Shown in pieces: positions 43,175 to 53,632 of a stretch of DNA of 64,000 nucleotides. This DNA comes from Acanthosepion esculentum (Eukaryota; Mollusca; Cephalopoda; Sepiida; Sepiidae): assembly GCA_964036315.1 (NCBI GenBank), contig OZ038500.1:60596946-60660945 (forward strand), given 5' to 3'. A model generated the notes under the pieces. It did not search any database and was not told the origin of the DNA. It saw only the letters and a program-made list of their open reading frames with translations. A program made the position numbers and the translations under genes. Every line of letters starts with the position of its first letter. Within the stretch, counting starts at the first letter, position 1.

Positions 43175-43888
43175 TATTCGACTACTGATTATTTCATTTT
43201 TTACTGCTTATCATCCGTTTTGCAGTTTAAATCCAAAAAATATTTTAAGATTTCAAGAATTTTTCCTGAGATAATAATGTTTTACTGATACAAGTCTTAC
43301 TGATTAATCCATAACTGGGGAGCAGTGAAGGATTCATAACTTTGCCAAGGGTATTTACTCGTAAGTAAATATAACGAACTCAACGGGAATTAAAACTCGG
43401 AGCTCTGATTAACAGTTCCATTATCTATTACACGATACACACATCTAAGTTTACAAGTTCATCCAAAGTCTTGGTTTTCTCCATTACCCAACACCAAATT
43501 CAAACGTCACAGGATGTTAAGTCAGTACTCCTGTTTGGCAACTCATACATATAATATGGATATACTTTCAATCACCTTGTATTATAAACACACAAACACA
43601 CACATATATATACCGGGTACAAATTTAGCAAAATTGTCCAAATTGTTAGATTATGATATGAACTGTTGTATCTTAGAAATGATTAAATATATCTTACTGA
43701 AATTCTTCGAGGTTTTTATAACATTATTTGACCCTACTTTGAGCAATAAGAATGTATAATTACTACTCTCCAAGCTTAACAGAAGAATCGTGCTGTAATC
43801 GATCATTAACGAAAATGGCATGTTCGTCATTAATTAATCATAGCTAAGGATCGGAAGCTCAGGAAGGATTGAAATAAAGTTCAAATAT

Positions 43889-43964
<76 letters not shown>

Positions 43965-44488
43965 CCAGGATCATTTTCAAAAATATTCAAGATGATTTTC
44001 GCCCTCTCTAACCTTCAGACTTTCTGTCCTAGAGTAACATGGTGCCTCACATGCTTCACATACGATTCCATTTTCAAATGTTTTTTCAGTGCCTTTTTGA
44101 CTGTCATAAGTCATAAGTGAAACTCCTTTGTCATGTACCAAACGTCTTATAGATTTAGTTGGATCTTTTCTAATTGATCTCTTTAGGTGTAAGTTGATAT
44201 GAACTAGTTTTACTCTCTGCTGTTCCCTCTCTGTTAAAACGTATGTACCATTCTCTTGTGGGTTCTTTAATGGACGTTGAAGATGGAAGCCAGAGTATGA
44301 ATGTTGGTACCATTACTAAAGGTCTGAATGATCGTTTTCCTCTCATCATTGCTCTGTTGAGAATAGAGTGGGGTTGACACAAAACGATTTTAACCAGTTC
44401 TCTTTCTAGCTGAATAACTCAAAGGGTTTTTCAGTGATTCTTACGAAAAAGGGCATCTAACATGGCTAAACGCCTTATCAGAACATCT

Positions 44489-44492
<4 letters not shown>
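43175..44492. repeat. 1.35-kb dispersed block, copy 2
   Basis: Collinear with 31171-32520. Differences include loss of about 35 bases near 44205, a small duplication GTCATAAGTCATAAGTG at 44102, and a longer (AT)n. Both copies keep the same internal (AT)n position. Confidence 0.85.
43605..44480 (-). mobile_element. Tc1/mariner-type relic, copy D
   Basis: The same N-terminal transposase remnant as copy C (SILNRAMMRGKRSFRPLVMV, EWYIRFNREGTAESKTS), but the deletion near 44205 separates the two helix-turn-helix halves. (AT)n at 43880-43960. Non-functional. Confidence 0.75.

Positions 44493-44544
<52 letters not shown>
44492..44544. repeat. (AT)n microsatellite
   Basis: Simple repeat at the right edge of the block. 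Confidence 0.95.
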
Positions 44545-44546
<2 letters not shown>

Positions 44547-44748
44547 TACTTTGTGTCTTGGATTGATTTCCCGTTCCTTTCTCCACCCTTTGAATTCATA
44601 TATGTCCCTTTATCTATCTCTGTTATAAATTACTAGAGGATTCATGCTTTTCACAAGTGCATTAGTATGAAGTGAATGCAAGTGACTTGATCGGAACTAC
44701 TCTCCGATTATTTGGTGTGGGATGAGTGATAACCTTTACGCTACTTAC

Positions 44749-44845
44749 TTCCTCGTCTTCTTCTTCTTCTTCTTCTTCTTCTTCTTCTTCTTCTTCTTCT
44801 TCTTCTTCTTCTTCTCGCTCTTCTTCTTCTCGCTCTTCTTCTTCT
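44749..44845. repeat. (TTC)n tract
   Basis: CTT/TTC trinucleotides, with CGCTC interruptions at its end. Confidence 0.97.
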
Positions 44846-44879
44846 ACTTCAGGCGATGTACGTTGGAATTTCGAACACG

Positions 44880-45060
44880 TGGAACTAGAACAAACTATCC
44901 TGTTGAACGAAATAAAGAGCTCGGTTCCAGCGTATATCCCCTGAAGAAGGCCGGATTGTACAACGGCCGAAACGTCGGGAATATGACAATGAAGATGAGG
45001 ACAACAGTTTCAACAAAGTAAATAGTGAAAATAGTTACAATAGCTTATCACAGAAATACA
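44880..45060 (+). mobile_element. Penelope-like terminal repeat with best hammerhead-like core
   Basis: ACGTGGAACTAGAACAAACT leader, then the fold at 44931-44986, then GACAATGAAGATGAGGACAA and TCACAGAAATACATAAAAAT. It belongs to the same unit as 14110-14320 and 18360-18560. Stem I is TATATCCC with GGGAATATG (one bulge). The core is CTGAAGA plus an extra A. Stem II is GGCCG/CGGCC. Then GAAA, CGTC and cleavage expected after 44976. Confidence 0.6.
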
Positions 45061-45074
45061 TAAAAATCTTTTGT

Positions 45075-45345
45075 TTGTTTCTAACGGAATTTTCCTGTTT
45101 CTTAATATTTTCCTCATCTTTTGGAAGGCATCTTTCTCCATCTAGCCGCGCGTATAGATTTCAGTGTTGCACATTTTGTCTTCTGTTAAAACATTTCCCG
45201 TGTATTTAAATTGTCGTACTTACCATATTTTGGAATCTCCAATTTGTAATTTGCATATTGGGTTGCAAACAACCGTGCATTCCGTCTTCTTGCAATTGAT
45301 GGTTAGTCCTTTCTTCTCGCTTTCTTGGATTGGTTGGAAAAGCTT
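45075..45345 (-). pseudogene. RTE-type LINE fragment
   Basis: TTTGGAAGGCATCTTTCTCC (minus strand: GEKDAFQK) through TTCTTGCAATTGATGGTTAG matches the order in 36600-36800 and 37740-37910. About 270 decayed bases. Confidence 0.65.
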
Positions 45346-45591
45346 CAGATAGACTCATTTAAAGAAATACATAAAGGAGAAAAAAAACGATACCCACAAG
45401 TACAGTTTGCACATTACGAAGAGATTTACCAACGTAAAAAGTGTGTGATCTGAGATTTAAAAAAGAAAATGATAAGTGGGAAATGTCATAAAGCGATTTC
45501 TGATCTTAGGTCTCTGGTTAGGACCCGGAAGGAAATATGTATACAACATTATTCTTTCTAAAAACATTTTTATAATTATAATAATAATAGC
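45346..45591. other. Unassigned spacer
   Basis: No recognised feature. Confidence 0.3.
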
Positions 45592-45795
45592 CACAAACAT
45601 AACAAGATATGTGTAATGGAAGATACGCAAGAAGCTCAAAATCGGAAACACTGAGAGATGGTATGAGCAACAACCAGTCACAGTTACCCAAAATAACGAT
45701 CTAACTATCCTCTGGGACATGCCAATTCAAACACCGAAGCCCACATTACATTAATACTAAATGAATTATCATGCACGCAGCCTTAATTGTTGTTG

Positions 45796-45841
<46 letters not shown>

Positions 45842-46085
45842 ACAGACCCCCATCTGACGAGGAAAAGTATGGAATCACTCACGTTCCGGTGATCTGTAGA
45901 ATACACGTTCGGAGAAAAACCCAAAGCAACACACCAAGTCTCCATCGTTAATTTAGACGTGTCACTTCGTGTTCTCGTTAAAATGTACAACGATATACTA
46001 AGAGAATAAATGAAAACAGAAAGATGTGATGATGATGTGGGGCATGAAGACTGAGACTGTACCAATAGTAATAGGGAAAAAGGAC
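45592..46085 (+). pseudogene. RLE-type LINE C-terminal fragment, copy 1
   Basis: 45592-45757 aligns with 46855-46975 (GGAAGATACGCAAGAAGC, TGGTATGAGCA, ACAGTTACCCAAAATAACGA, CTCTGGGACATGCCAATTCA). 46014-46080 aligns with the end (GGCATGAAGACTGAGACTGT, CCAATAGTAATAGG). Between them lie (ATT)n at 45790-45840 and unrelated sequence, so this copy was split or deleted. Confidence 0.65.
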
Positions 46086-46096
46086 CTAACTAGGTA

Positions 46097-46320
46097 GCGA
46101 CATATGTGTACTGGAAGATATGCAAGAAGCACAAAATCGAAACCATTGAGCGATGGTATGAGCACAAACAGTTAACGATATAACTATCCTCTGGGACATG
46201 CCAATTCAAACTGACAGGAAAATAAAAGCAAGCACACCTGATATTATCATAAAATACAAGAAATTCAGGAAGTGCATGCTTATTGACATTGCAGTACCAT
46301 CTGAGAGATTTATTAGAGCC
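46097..46320 (+). pseudogene. RLE-type LINE C-terminal fragment, copy 2
   Basis: GTACTGGAAGATATGCAAGA through CTGATATTATCATAAAATAC, AAGAAATTCAGGAAGTGCAT and TTGACATTGCAGTACCATCT aligns with 46860-47055. It keeps the PD and D of the endonuclease motif but is frameshifted upstream. Confidence 0.7.
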
Positions 46321-46609
46321 GCTCTTCAAGGACATGTCATTGTTGTTAGGAAATCCAAGTAGTTTGTCTAATGTTCCTGGATGCAGGTTTTCGGCCATCC
46401 ATTGACTGTTATATGCACTGATCCACAAAAATCTTTATAAGACTTTTATATGCACCTATCAACAAAAAACGAAGTGAATACCATCTCCGTTAAAGGATTA
46501 AAACAGAAAGCAAATCAACTTTGCCAAATGAAATTACAAAAAAAAATTGAGACGAGAAGGCGTTGTATAGTAAATAAGTAAATAAGTAAAACGGACGAAA
46601 AAAGTAGAT

Positions 46610-47134
46610 GTGGATCAACAGAAAGCACATCATTGTCTGAAGAGCATCGCGTTAAAAGCTGAAACAGAAGGCTTAATTATTGTAGCTCAGGACCAAAGCT
46701 TCGCAATCAGATCCTATCACTCTCACATAATCAAGGAAGGAACTAACCCGAAATGCATGATATGCGGTAAATATGATGAAACTGTCGACCATATTATCCC
46801 AGGATGTCCGGAACTAGCAAAACATGAATATACTTACAGACATAAAAATGTAACGGCACATGTGCACTGGAAGATACGCAAGAAGCACAAATTCGCAACC
46901 ACTGAGAAATGGTATGAGCACCAACACGAAACAGTTACGCAAAATAGCGACATGCCAATTCACACTGACAGGGAAATAAAAGCTAACAGACCTGATATTA
47001 TCATAAAAGACAAGAAATTCAGGAAGTGTATGCTTATTGACATAGCAGTACTATCTGAGATAATCCCCTCCATGAAAATTATCGAGAAATTGTCCAAATC
47101 CAAGGACCTGGAGATTGAGATTAACAGGATGTAA
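46610..47134 (+). CDS. LINE C-terminal CCHC plus restriction-like endonuclease domain (partial)
   Basis: A 174-codon open frame that is the C-terminal end of a retrotransposon protein; the reverse transcriptase itself is missing upstream. Residues 53-70 form C-X2-C-X8-H-X4-C (CMICGKYDETVDHIIPGC), then YRHKN. Further on, RPD at about residue 130 is followed by 14 residues and Asp (PD-X14-D, KDKKFRKCMLID). This CCHC, R-H, (R/K)PD-X12-14-D order is the hallmark of LINEs with a restriction-like endonuclease. The domain would nick target DNA to prime reverse transcription. TAA at 47132 falls before codons that continue in the same frame (GMKTETVSIVIGDLGLVRE), so even this copy lost its tail. Compared with copies 1 and 2 it lacks five codons (around LTILW) before DMPI. 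A truncated pseudogene is the likeliest status. Confidence 0.7.
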   Translation: MDQQKAHHCLKSIALKAETEGLIIVAQDQSFAIRSYHSHIIKEGTNPKCMICGKYDETVDHIIPGCPELAKHEYTYRHKNVTAHVHWKIRKKHKFATTEKWYEHQHETVTQNSDMPIHTDREIKANRPDIIIKDKKFRKCMLIDIAVLSEIIPSMKIIEKLSKSKDLEIEINRM

Positions 47135-47219
47135 GGAATGAAGACTGAGACTGTATCAATAGTAATCGGAGATCTGGGCCTGGTGAGAGAAAAGGAATGG
47201 ATAATTTTATTAAAAGTGT

Positions 47220-47540
47220 CTTAGGTGTTATGATGTTGGTTTGGGGTTTGTAGAGACAAACGACAAATAACACTAACAATAAAAAGGGTTTTAATAGGTT
47301 GGTACAAAGGTACAGAAATCGCCTGAGTAGCCTATAACTAGCTCAGCAGGAACGTCTCGCACTTCCTGTCTCTCGACGTGCCCCTATTTAAAGTCTTTGT
47401 TCACAGACGCAGACAAGTTCATCTTCAAGAGGGGTGGTAGGTTTCCGACACAACATTAGGTAACATCAACATACATGTAGCCCAGTTCACCCTACTAGGA
47501 ACATTCCGTATGCAAAGAAAAGGGCTATCAATTAAATGAC
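47220..47540. other. Unassigned segment, possibly LTR-like
   Basis: Contains ACACTAACAATAAAAAGGGT, CCCCTATTTAAAGTC (TATA-like on the minus strand) and moderate GC content. No partner copy in the window. A solo LTR is conceivable but unproven. Confidence 0.2.
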
Positions 47541-48210
47541 AATTCTCTTATAGGGACTAAGGACAATAGTTTGGATCCAACTCTACAGGATATAAAAGAG
47601 AAAACTTAACATACACAAATAATAATAAAATAATAATAATAGTAGTAGTAATTAAAATGCTTCACACATCTCTTCCAATATTTTGCAACACTTAAGAGAA
47701 CTTAAGAAATAAAATAACAACGTGTTTAACAATGTTTACTAATGTTTCGACAGTGTCTTCAGTATATGTTTCATAATTGAATACATGTATAAAATGTATA
47801 AAATTAAATAGTCTTTATACAAACGTCTTGTATTATTTTATATTTTTATACCTGATCGAAAACTCTATTCTTCTAAAACATGCAAGAATTTTATAAAATA
47901 TGTTTTACTTCTTATCAATAAAATACAAGAAAACAAAACAAAAAAGGTAACATTTTGAAATAATCTGTCTGAAAATCGGAAATGTCAAATTAACGCAGCG
48001 GGTGACTCATTTTATCTTTAAAAAAATCATACAGTCATAGATATGGTGTCTGTCAGATGAATAAGAGTACCCGACACAAAAATGAACATAATGCGACAAA
48101 ACAGAAAAGCTATAAAAAAAAGAAGCGGAAATGTAGAGCAATTTAAGATATAAAATATTTGAAACAACGAACTTTATGTTGTCACGGTTTCTACCAGAAT
48201 GAATCTATCT
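47541..48210. other. Unassigned AT-rich spacer
   Basis: No recognised feature. Confidence 0.35.
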
Positions 48211-48211
48211 A

Positions 48212-48295
<84 letters not shown>

Positions 48296-48300
48296 CACGC
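48211..48300. repeat. (AT)n(GT)n microsatellite
   Basis: Compound dinucleotide array ending in a GCGC-rich bit. Confidence 0.95.
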
Positions 48301-48399
48301 GCGCGTGTGTGTTTGAGCAAAACGGAATTATATTGATTGACAGAAAGAAACTGAACTGTTACGAACTTTCGCGATTGTGGGGCTTAAAAGGCTGTATAG

Positions 48400-48625
48400 A
48401 ATCTTGCTGAATAAGCATAGCCTTTTGTGGTCGAGTCGGCTAAGAGCACGTCGGATCTAACGACAGTTTCTCCTGCAAAGGAAGACGAAGATTCGAATGA
48501 TGCAGGAGCGTGTCGTTTTTCTTGAAAATGATTTTTCGAAGATTCAGGCCGTTAGAAAATAAAATATTGTTAAAAAAAATAAACGAATTGTCTACTCAGA
48601 TATGAGTATCCACTAAAAATAAAGT
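48400..48625 (+). mobile_element. tRNA-derived SINE, family B
   Basis: Box A TTGTGGTCGAGTCGGCTAAG, GGATCTAACGACAGTTTCTC, box B GATTCGAATGATGCAGGAG, GATTCAGGCCGTTAG, then AATAAACGAATTGTCTACTC and GAGTATCCACTAAAA. Its head is diverged or missing. Confidence 0.7.
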
Positions 48626-49164
48626 TTCAACTGATAAAAATAGTTTATATACATATATATATGTGTGTGTGTGTGCGTGTTTATAATGATTAAAATTAAG
48701 TAGTCCAAAATAAATGCAGGTGCAAATTGGAAATGATTCTATCTATCGCCAATCAATGCGTTCCTAACGTGAAAACTTGAAATTGGATTTGGTCCGAAAA
48801 TAGTATTAGTGTTTAGCATATATTTTTTTCACTTGTGCAGTCAGTTTAGATGACTTTTTGTGGAGTTTATACAATTATTCCTTTCTTCTCTCTTAGAATG
48901 TGTTATCAATTTTGAGAAGGTGTCTGCCACAATCGACTCAGGCACCATTAGCAAACGCAGTTAGTATAATTCCCAGATGTTGCCGACAGATGTCACTCTG
49001 TACCAGGCTAACCAACACTTAGTAAATAACTAGTTCGGGCGTCTGTCCAAAAGCAATTAGGCAGGCTCCTAGACCATTAGCTGAAGTAGTGCTTTCAATC
49101 TGCAAGCCTATTTTATCATAGAAGTACCTCCATTCTGTCAGCAACACCATTACTTTCATTCCTA
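48626..49164. other. Unassigned spacer
   Basis: 48893-48960 gives a weak VINFEKVSATIDSGTIS reading that could be an RT palm remnant, but it is too short to call. Confidence 0.3.
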
Positions 49165-49250
49165 ATCACTTCTTCGTCTTTATGTGTCGTGCTCCTTAAA
49201 GACGTAAGCGATCATGGCTCTCCACAAACTCCCGTCCTTTCGAACAGTTA
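49165..49250 (-). pseudogene. RTE-type LINE 3' end fragment
   Basis: TTCTTCGTCTTTATGTGTCG, CCTTAAAGACGTAAGCGATC and ATGGCTCTCCAC form the reverse complement of the 49704-49745 region of the next RTE copy. Confidence 0.55.
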
Positions 49251-49319
49251 ATAAATTTTGTCTGTTAGATTATTTCTCCCGAACCCTGTCCCGACATCCA
49301 TTTACCCTAGACAGGGGCT

Positions 49320-49455
49320 CCTCGACGTGATGTAATATTAATCAAGCTCGTCTCACTAGAACACTTACGACTGAGTAATGAGTTTGATCCTCACTGGGTG
49401 CCCCATATTTTCGGCCTTGTGACTCATCTATGCTACGCTTAGAAAATCACCATTT
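49320..49455 (+). mobile_element. tRNA-derived SINE, family A
   Basis: CTCGACGTGATGTAATATTA, GTCTCACTAGA, GAGTTTGATCCTCACTGGGT, TTTTCGGCCTTGTGACTCAT, CTATGCTACGCTTAGAAAAT. Confidence 0.8.
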
Positions 49456-49760
49456 CCACTGAACACAACAATGAAGATTTAGAGAAAATGAAAACAAAAA
49501 GGAAACATCAGGAAGAGACAGTTGAAATATTTAGGGCACATAGTGAGGAAAGAGGGCTTGGGAAATCTGATACTCACAGGACAGAGAAAAGCAACGCTAG
49601 GTAACTAGAATGAATAAATGGGTGATAGAGAAATGTTTAGGAGAGATAACAAAAGGACAATAATTATTAAAAGCTACAAAGGACAGGAAATAGTGGAGAA
49701 CCATGATCGCCAACGTCCTGAAGGGTCACAGTACATAGAAGAAGAAGAATGAGCTTGTGT
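49455..49760 (+). pseudogene. RTE-type LINE C-terminal end
   Basis: Broken frames follow the C-terminal pattern of RTE copies (EKMKTKRKHQEETVEIFRAH, REEGLGKSDT, then GEPWSPTS and a GAAGAAGAAG tail). It is a short 5'-truncated insertion, and its A/G-rich tail is typical for RTE. Confidence 0.65.
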
Positions 49761-49806
49761 AAATGGATGGAGAATATGGTTTAGGGGAGATAACAAAAGA
49801 ACATAA

Positions 49807-50005
49807 TTATTAAACCTTTGAGCCCTGACCACCGCTTTACCGTGGTAGAGAAAAATGCTTTAATGCCCAGTTACCGGTTGAACGGTGGGTAAACAGATGC
49901 TACTATTTTTATATCTACCGTGAAACATTACATAACAATTATTTGTGAATTTTGACTCTGGAGATCAGACAGAAGGATTCAAATTGTTAAGGAAAGCAGA
50001 GCTCA
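49807..50005. mobile_element. piggyBac-like MITE, copy 1 (right end lost)
   Basis: Starts TTAAACCTTTGAGCCCTGAC and shares ACCGTGGTAGAGAAAAATG, ACCGGTTGAACGGTGGGTAA and GTGAAACATTACATA with 50132-50300. Its right end is replaced by RTE sequence. Confidence 0.55.
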
Positions 50006-50131
50006 AACAGTTAAGAACTACAATGTGAAGGAAACTGTGGAGATCCATGATCGCCCACGACTTGAAGGAACACGTCACATAGGATAAGATGGAGAATAAG
50101 GTTTAGAAAAGACAAAAAAAAGACATAACTA

Positions 50132-50366
50132 TTAACCCTTTGAGCCCTGATCACCGCTTTACCGGTGGTAGAGAAAAATGACTTAATGCCCAGCGACCGG
50201 TTGAACGGTGGGTAAACACTTGTAACTACTTTTATATCTCACCGTGAAACATTACATACAAATTATTTACGAATTTTGACTCGGGAGTTCAGGTAGAAGG
50301 GTTAAAATTGTTCTAATCTAGTTCAACCCAAACAGGGCAGTAAAGCCAATGAGACACAAGGGGTTA
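50132..50366. mobile_element. piggyBac-like MITE, copy 2
   Basis: Begins TTAACCCTTTGAGCCCTGAT and ends ACACAAGGGGTTAC. The first 7-8 bases of each end are inverted, and the edges are TTAA and TTAC, close to a TTAA duplication. It contains palindromic CACCG...CGGTG modules. The 235-bp length has no coding room. The family assignment rests only on the TTAA/CCCTTT ends. Confidence 0.5.
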
Positions 50367-50399
50367 CAGGGTGTGGAAGAGATAGAAAAAGTAGTATTG

Positions 50400-50835
50400 C
50401 TAGCGGGCGATGGGGAAGAGTAATCCGGGGGACAGTAGATAGCGATTTACATTGAATTTAATTTTTTGAAAGTTAATGTTGGCTGGAAAGCATTGCGACG
50501 GAAAAGAAATTCTACAAACGAGAACTACAAAATAAACTGTTAGCATAGAATTTACGGTTAAATCTAGCCAGCTTGACTGTAAATTGATGACATCATGACG
50601 CCAGTCTAGTATTGCGCTTAAATTCAATAACTTCTAGGTACCATAGCGACGACCTCTTCCGAACAATTACCATGAAAGTATTTATAGAAACGACAAAGGT
50701 ATTCAACCTTACGGCTAGAAAGTGACTAAAGCCGAGATGCCAGATCAGTGCCAATAATATTAATTATTTTTCTTTGCATTTTATCAAGGAGCTCTTGATA
50801 AATAACAGGGGCACCGGTCCATATGTGACTGCATG
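50400..50835 (-). pseudogene. Degenerate LINE RT C-terminus
   Basis: Minus-strand frames give ...GAPVIYQELLDKMQRKI, YFHGN, a CFPANINFQKIKFNVNRYL ending and a 3' tail. They align with SGAPAVCLRVLDKIQRRI, FYKYFHGN and FPDKYNLQLFKCNVNRHL of the 61-kb LINE. Heavily mutated. Confidence 0.75.
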
Positions 50836-50904
50836 AGAACAGTGGTCATTCATTTTATCATTTTCAATCTGATTTAAATTGCACATATATTTGTCGCTAT
50901 CGAT

Positions 50905-51100
50905 ATTTTCTTGTTTCTTAATACTTTGCTCAGCTTTTTGGAAGGCATCTTTCCCTATCCCAATGCGTCGACGGATTTTCGTGCCACACATTCCGTCAAC
51001 TGATCCTAGATATCTAATTCATTGCACCTGTTTGATTTCACTAGCTCAAATTTGTAATTTGCATGTTCCTTTTGCTAACACCCATACATTCAGTCTTCTT
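50905..51100 (-). pseudogene. RTE-type LINE fragment
   Basis: Minus strand reads CGTKIRRRIGIGKDAFQKAE at 50990-50930, the segment just before the thumb in RTE copies. Same breakpoints as 37725-37910. Confidence 0.75.
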
Positions 51101-51109
51101 GCAATTAGT

Positions 51110-51390
51110 GTGCTCCGACGTGCTGTAATAGTTTGCACGCTTGTCTTGCTGAATCAATTACGATTGAATAGTGAGCTGGAACCTCACTGGGTGTTCCATA
51201 CTTTCGGCCTTGTGCCGCATCTAAGCTCCGCTGAGAAAATCACCATTCTTGCGCACTTCGACGTGATGTAATGATTCGTAAGCTTGTCTCGCTAGATCAA
51301 TCACGAATGAGTAGTAAGTTCTATCCGACTACTGCTCCGTAGTTTCGGCATTGTGCTACATCTAACCTAAGCTTAGAAAGTCCCTATACT
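51110..51390 (+). mobile_element. Two family A SINEs in tandem
   Basis: CCGACGTGCTGTAATAGTTT then GGAACCTCACTGGGTGTTCC, and at 51257 CTTCGACGTGATGTAATGAT with GTAAGTTCTATCCGAC. It matches 37915-38115 and 36945-37225. Confidence 0.8.
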
Positions 51391-51589
51391 AGACGTACAT
51401 TCTGTAACTGTTTTAGGTTTTACAGTAACATTATTTTGAGTTAATCTTTTATATACATAAAATATTATACATAAAAACGTCATCGTATCATGAACGATTG
51501 CATTAATTCCTGATGACTAATAATCTATTTTCTCGCTGATTTTCAATATAATTCTATAATAAACTTATGTTTCATTTTTATGTAGTCAG
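51391..51589. repeat. Spacer of the recurring SINE/minisatellite block
   Basis: Third copy of the sequence at 37226-37419 and 38110-38300, from the CTATACTAGACGTACATTCT region to CGCTGATTTTCAATATAATT. Confidence 0.85.
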
Positions 51590-51800
51590 CAACATTTTCA
51601 TATAGTCACTGTACTTTGTAAACAACATTTTCATATAGTCACCTTACTTTGTAAACATTTTCATATAGTCACCTTACTTTATGAACATTTTCATATAGTC
51701 ACCTTACTTTGTAAACATTTTCATATAGTCACCTTACTTTGTAAACATTTTCATATAGTTACCGTACTTTGTCAACAACATTTTCATATAATAACCGTGC
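51590..51800. repeat. 28-33-bp minisatellite
   Basis: Seven copies of TTTTCATATAGTCACCTTACTTT with a shorter 28-base unit in the middle. Same family as 37420-37690. Confidence 0.93.
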
Positions 51801-52059
51801 TACACCAAGTGTTACTATATTTTGAAACTTATAAATTTTTCTCTTAAAAGAGTGATCCAAAAAAAAAAAAAACGTAGCATTACCAAGATCACTGTTGAAT
51901 CTCGTAATGAAACCTGGAAAAAAGAAACTGTTACAGAACCATTCGATCAGTAACATTAATATTATTTCCTGATCACTGCAAATCTGTCTAGTTGCGATAT
52001 ATGTCTGTTAGCTATCTGAGAGCGAAATTTGTCAATTAGCGTTACGGCTACTTTACTCG
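51801..52059. other. Right flank of block, unassigned
   Basis: 51800-51845 (CTACACCAAGTGTTACTATA) matches 37683-37730 and 38725-38760. The rest is unassigned. Confidence 0.5.
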
Positions 52060-52440
52060 GTCCTTTCACATAAACGTGTGAGTACCCTAGGGCTTTATCT
52101 TTGGATCTAACTTGTTTCTCATCCTTAACAGTGACCTTCCCGATATTACCAATTCGAGAATCGCCATTTATGCCGATGACAAACCATTTACTCCTGTATT
52201 AATAGAAATTTCGATAATTCTGATAAAATTAAATCGGCATCTAATCTCGAAAATGAACTTCGATCAGTTGTTAACTGGGGCAAGAATTGCCTTGTTAATT
52301 TTAAAGCCTGTAAAACAGAAACTACTGCTTTTTAATTATCACAGAGGTCCGTGTTTTCCTCCATCAACACGGCTGGAGCTAAATTCCAGGAGGTCGACTT
52401 TTGATTGGTCTGACGTTTTTCACTGAAATGAAGTGAAATT
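52060..52440 (+). pseudogene. LINE reverse transcriptase palm fragment
   Basis: Plus strand reads GVP-GF around 52078-52095 with a stop in place of the Gln of VPQG. FLILNSDLPDITNSRIAIYA and DDKPF follow, so the YADD catalytic box is intact at about 52165-52177. Then comes a decayed FNASKTKLL-like segment (FKACKTETTAF). Related to the 61-kb LINE but clearly older. Confidence 0.75.
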
Positions 52441-53620
52441 ATTACATAGAATCAATCGTTGCGAGGAAAGTTGGTTCACTGTGTCGTACCAGATAACCTT
52501 CTTTACGAGAATCCATCTTGCACGTTTAGGGATCTACCATTCCACTGTGCATTGAAGATTGCTGCTTTATCCGTTCAGGTATTCCTCCTATGACTTTTCG
52601 ATATTCTTGATGAAATCCAAAGATGAGCCTATAATGTTACCAGTCCTGACCTGGCATCTCGACTTCAATCACTCACCCACCATCGTAGCGTGGTCTCCAT
52701 GTTACTTTTCTAAAAAACACTATCATTGCGATTGTTTTAATGAGCGCTACTCCTAAGTACCTCGACCTCATATATATAAGCAACTATATTAGATTCGCAA
52801 CTCTCTCATCGTTTTATTGTTGAAATAACTATATATTACCTTAAGTTTTATTCGTCGGATTCCTGTGCCGCTCCAGTAAGTACCTGACTCCGCTTGCACT
52901 CCTTTACCTTTCCAAGAGCAAGATCAGGTCAAAAATGGAGCTGGCCAGATTTCTCTCTCCAGCATTGTTAGAGTACAAAAGCGTCACCGAGTCCTTGTGA
53001 GTGACGAAATATTCCCTGCGCTCTAACTTCTCTCCCAGAGGCGGAATTTGACAAGCCTCTCTTAGCTTTATCTCTACTTACACGGAAGGTGTTCGGACGA
53101 ACTACATTCCCTGCTCCCGCCAATTCAACCCTTCATGGTAAAGACACGTCATGCCACTTACATAGTAGCAAACCACCCACATTCCCTCCGTATTCCATCG
53201 GTGAGAAGTAATGTCCACTCTAGCATCTTCTTCCCATAGAACAGACTGCCAAGAGGATTTTTCCCGATTGCTACAATCTTAACCTGTTCAAGTCTAGGGT
53301 TAACCATTATCTTCCACTCCGTTATCTACATACAAACGTCCTCCTAATGTAACTCTCTGCCTGGAATGGTCTTTGTAATGGGAGAACATCACGGTAAAAA
53401 AATACCTTCTTGACAGTGGAACTGTCATCCGAATTTTTATTTACCTGCCACCTACAATTTTCAAAAGTTTAATTGCAACATCAGTTGTTATCTTTGGTCT
53501 TCCTACACGCTTTTCCTTTATTGTCCTTTCTCCTCACAGAGATCATCTTCTTTTCAGTTCCTCCATATCTTCTTGCATCCCAGTGGCATTCTCGAGGTTT
53601 ATATTAATTAACAAGGGTGA
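52441..53620 (+). pseudogene. LINE C-terminal region, heavily decayed
   Basis: Pieces of the C-terminal pattern can be followed: ARKVGSLCRTR-like at 52455-52495, CIEDCCFIRSGIPP near 52548-52592, ILDEIQR near 52600-52630, a DLASRLQSLTHHRSVVSMLL pattern near 52650-52710, and FKSLIATSVV near 53455-53500. 52880-53330 looks like a second LINE C-terminus (SLSSIVRVQKRV) overlapping in position, so two relics may be nested. Confidence 0.55.
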
Positions 53621-53632
53621 ATTCGTTTTCTT

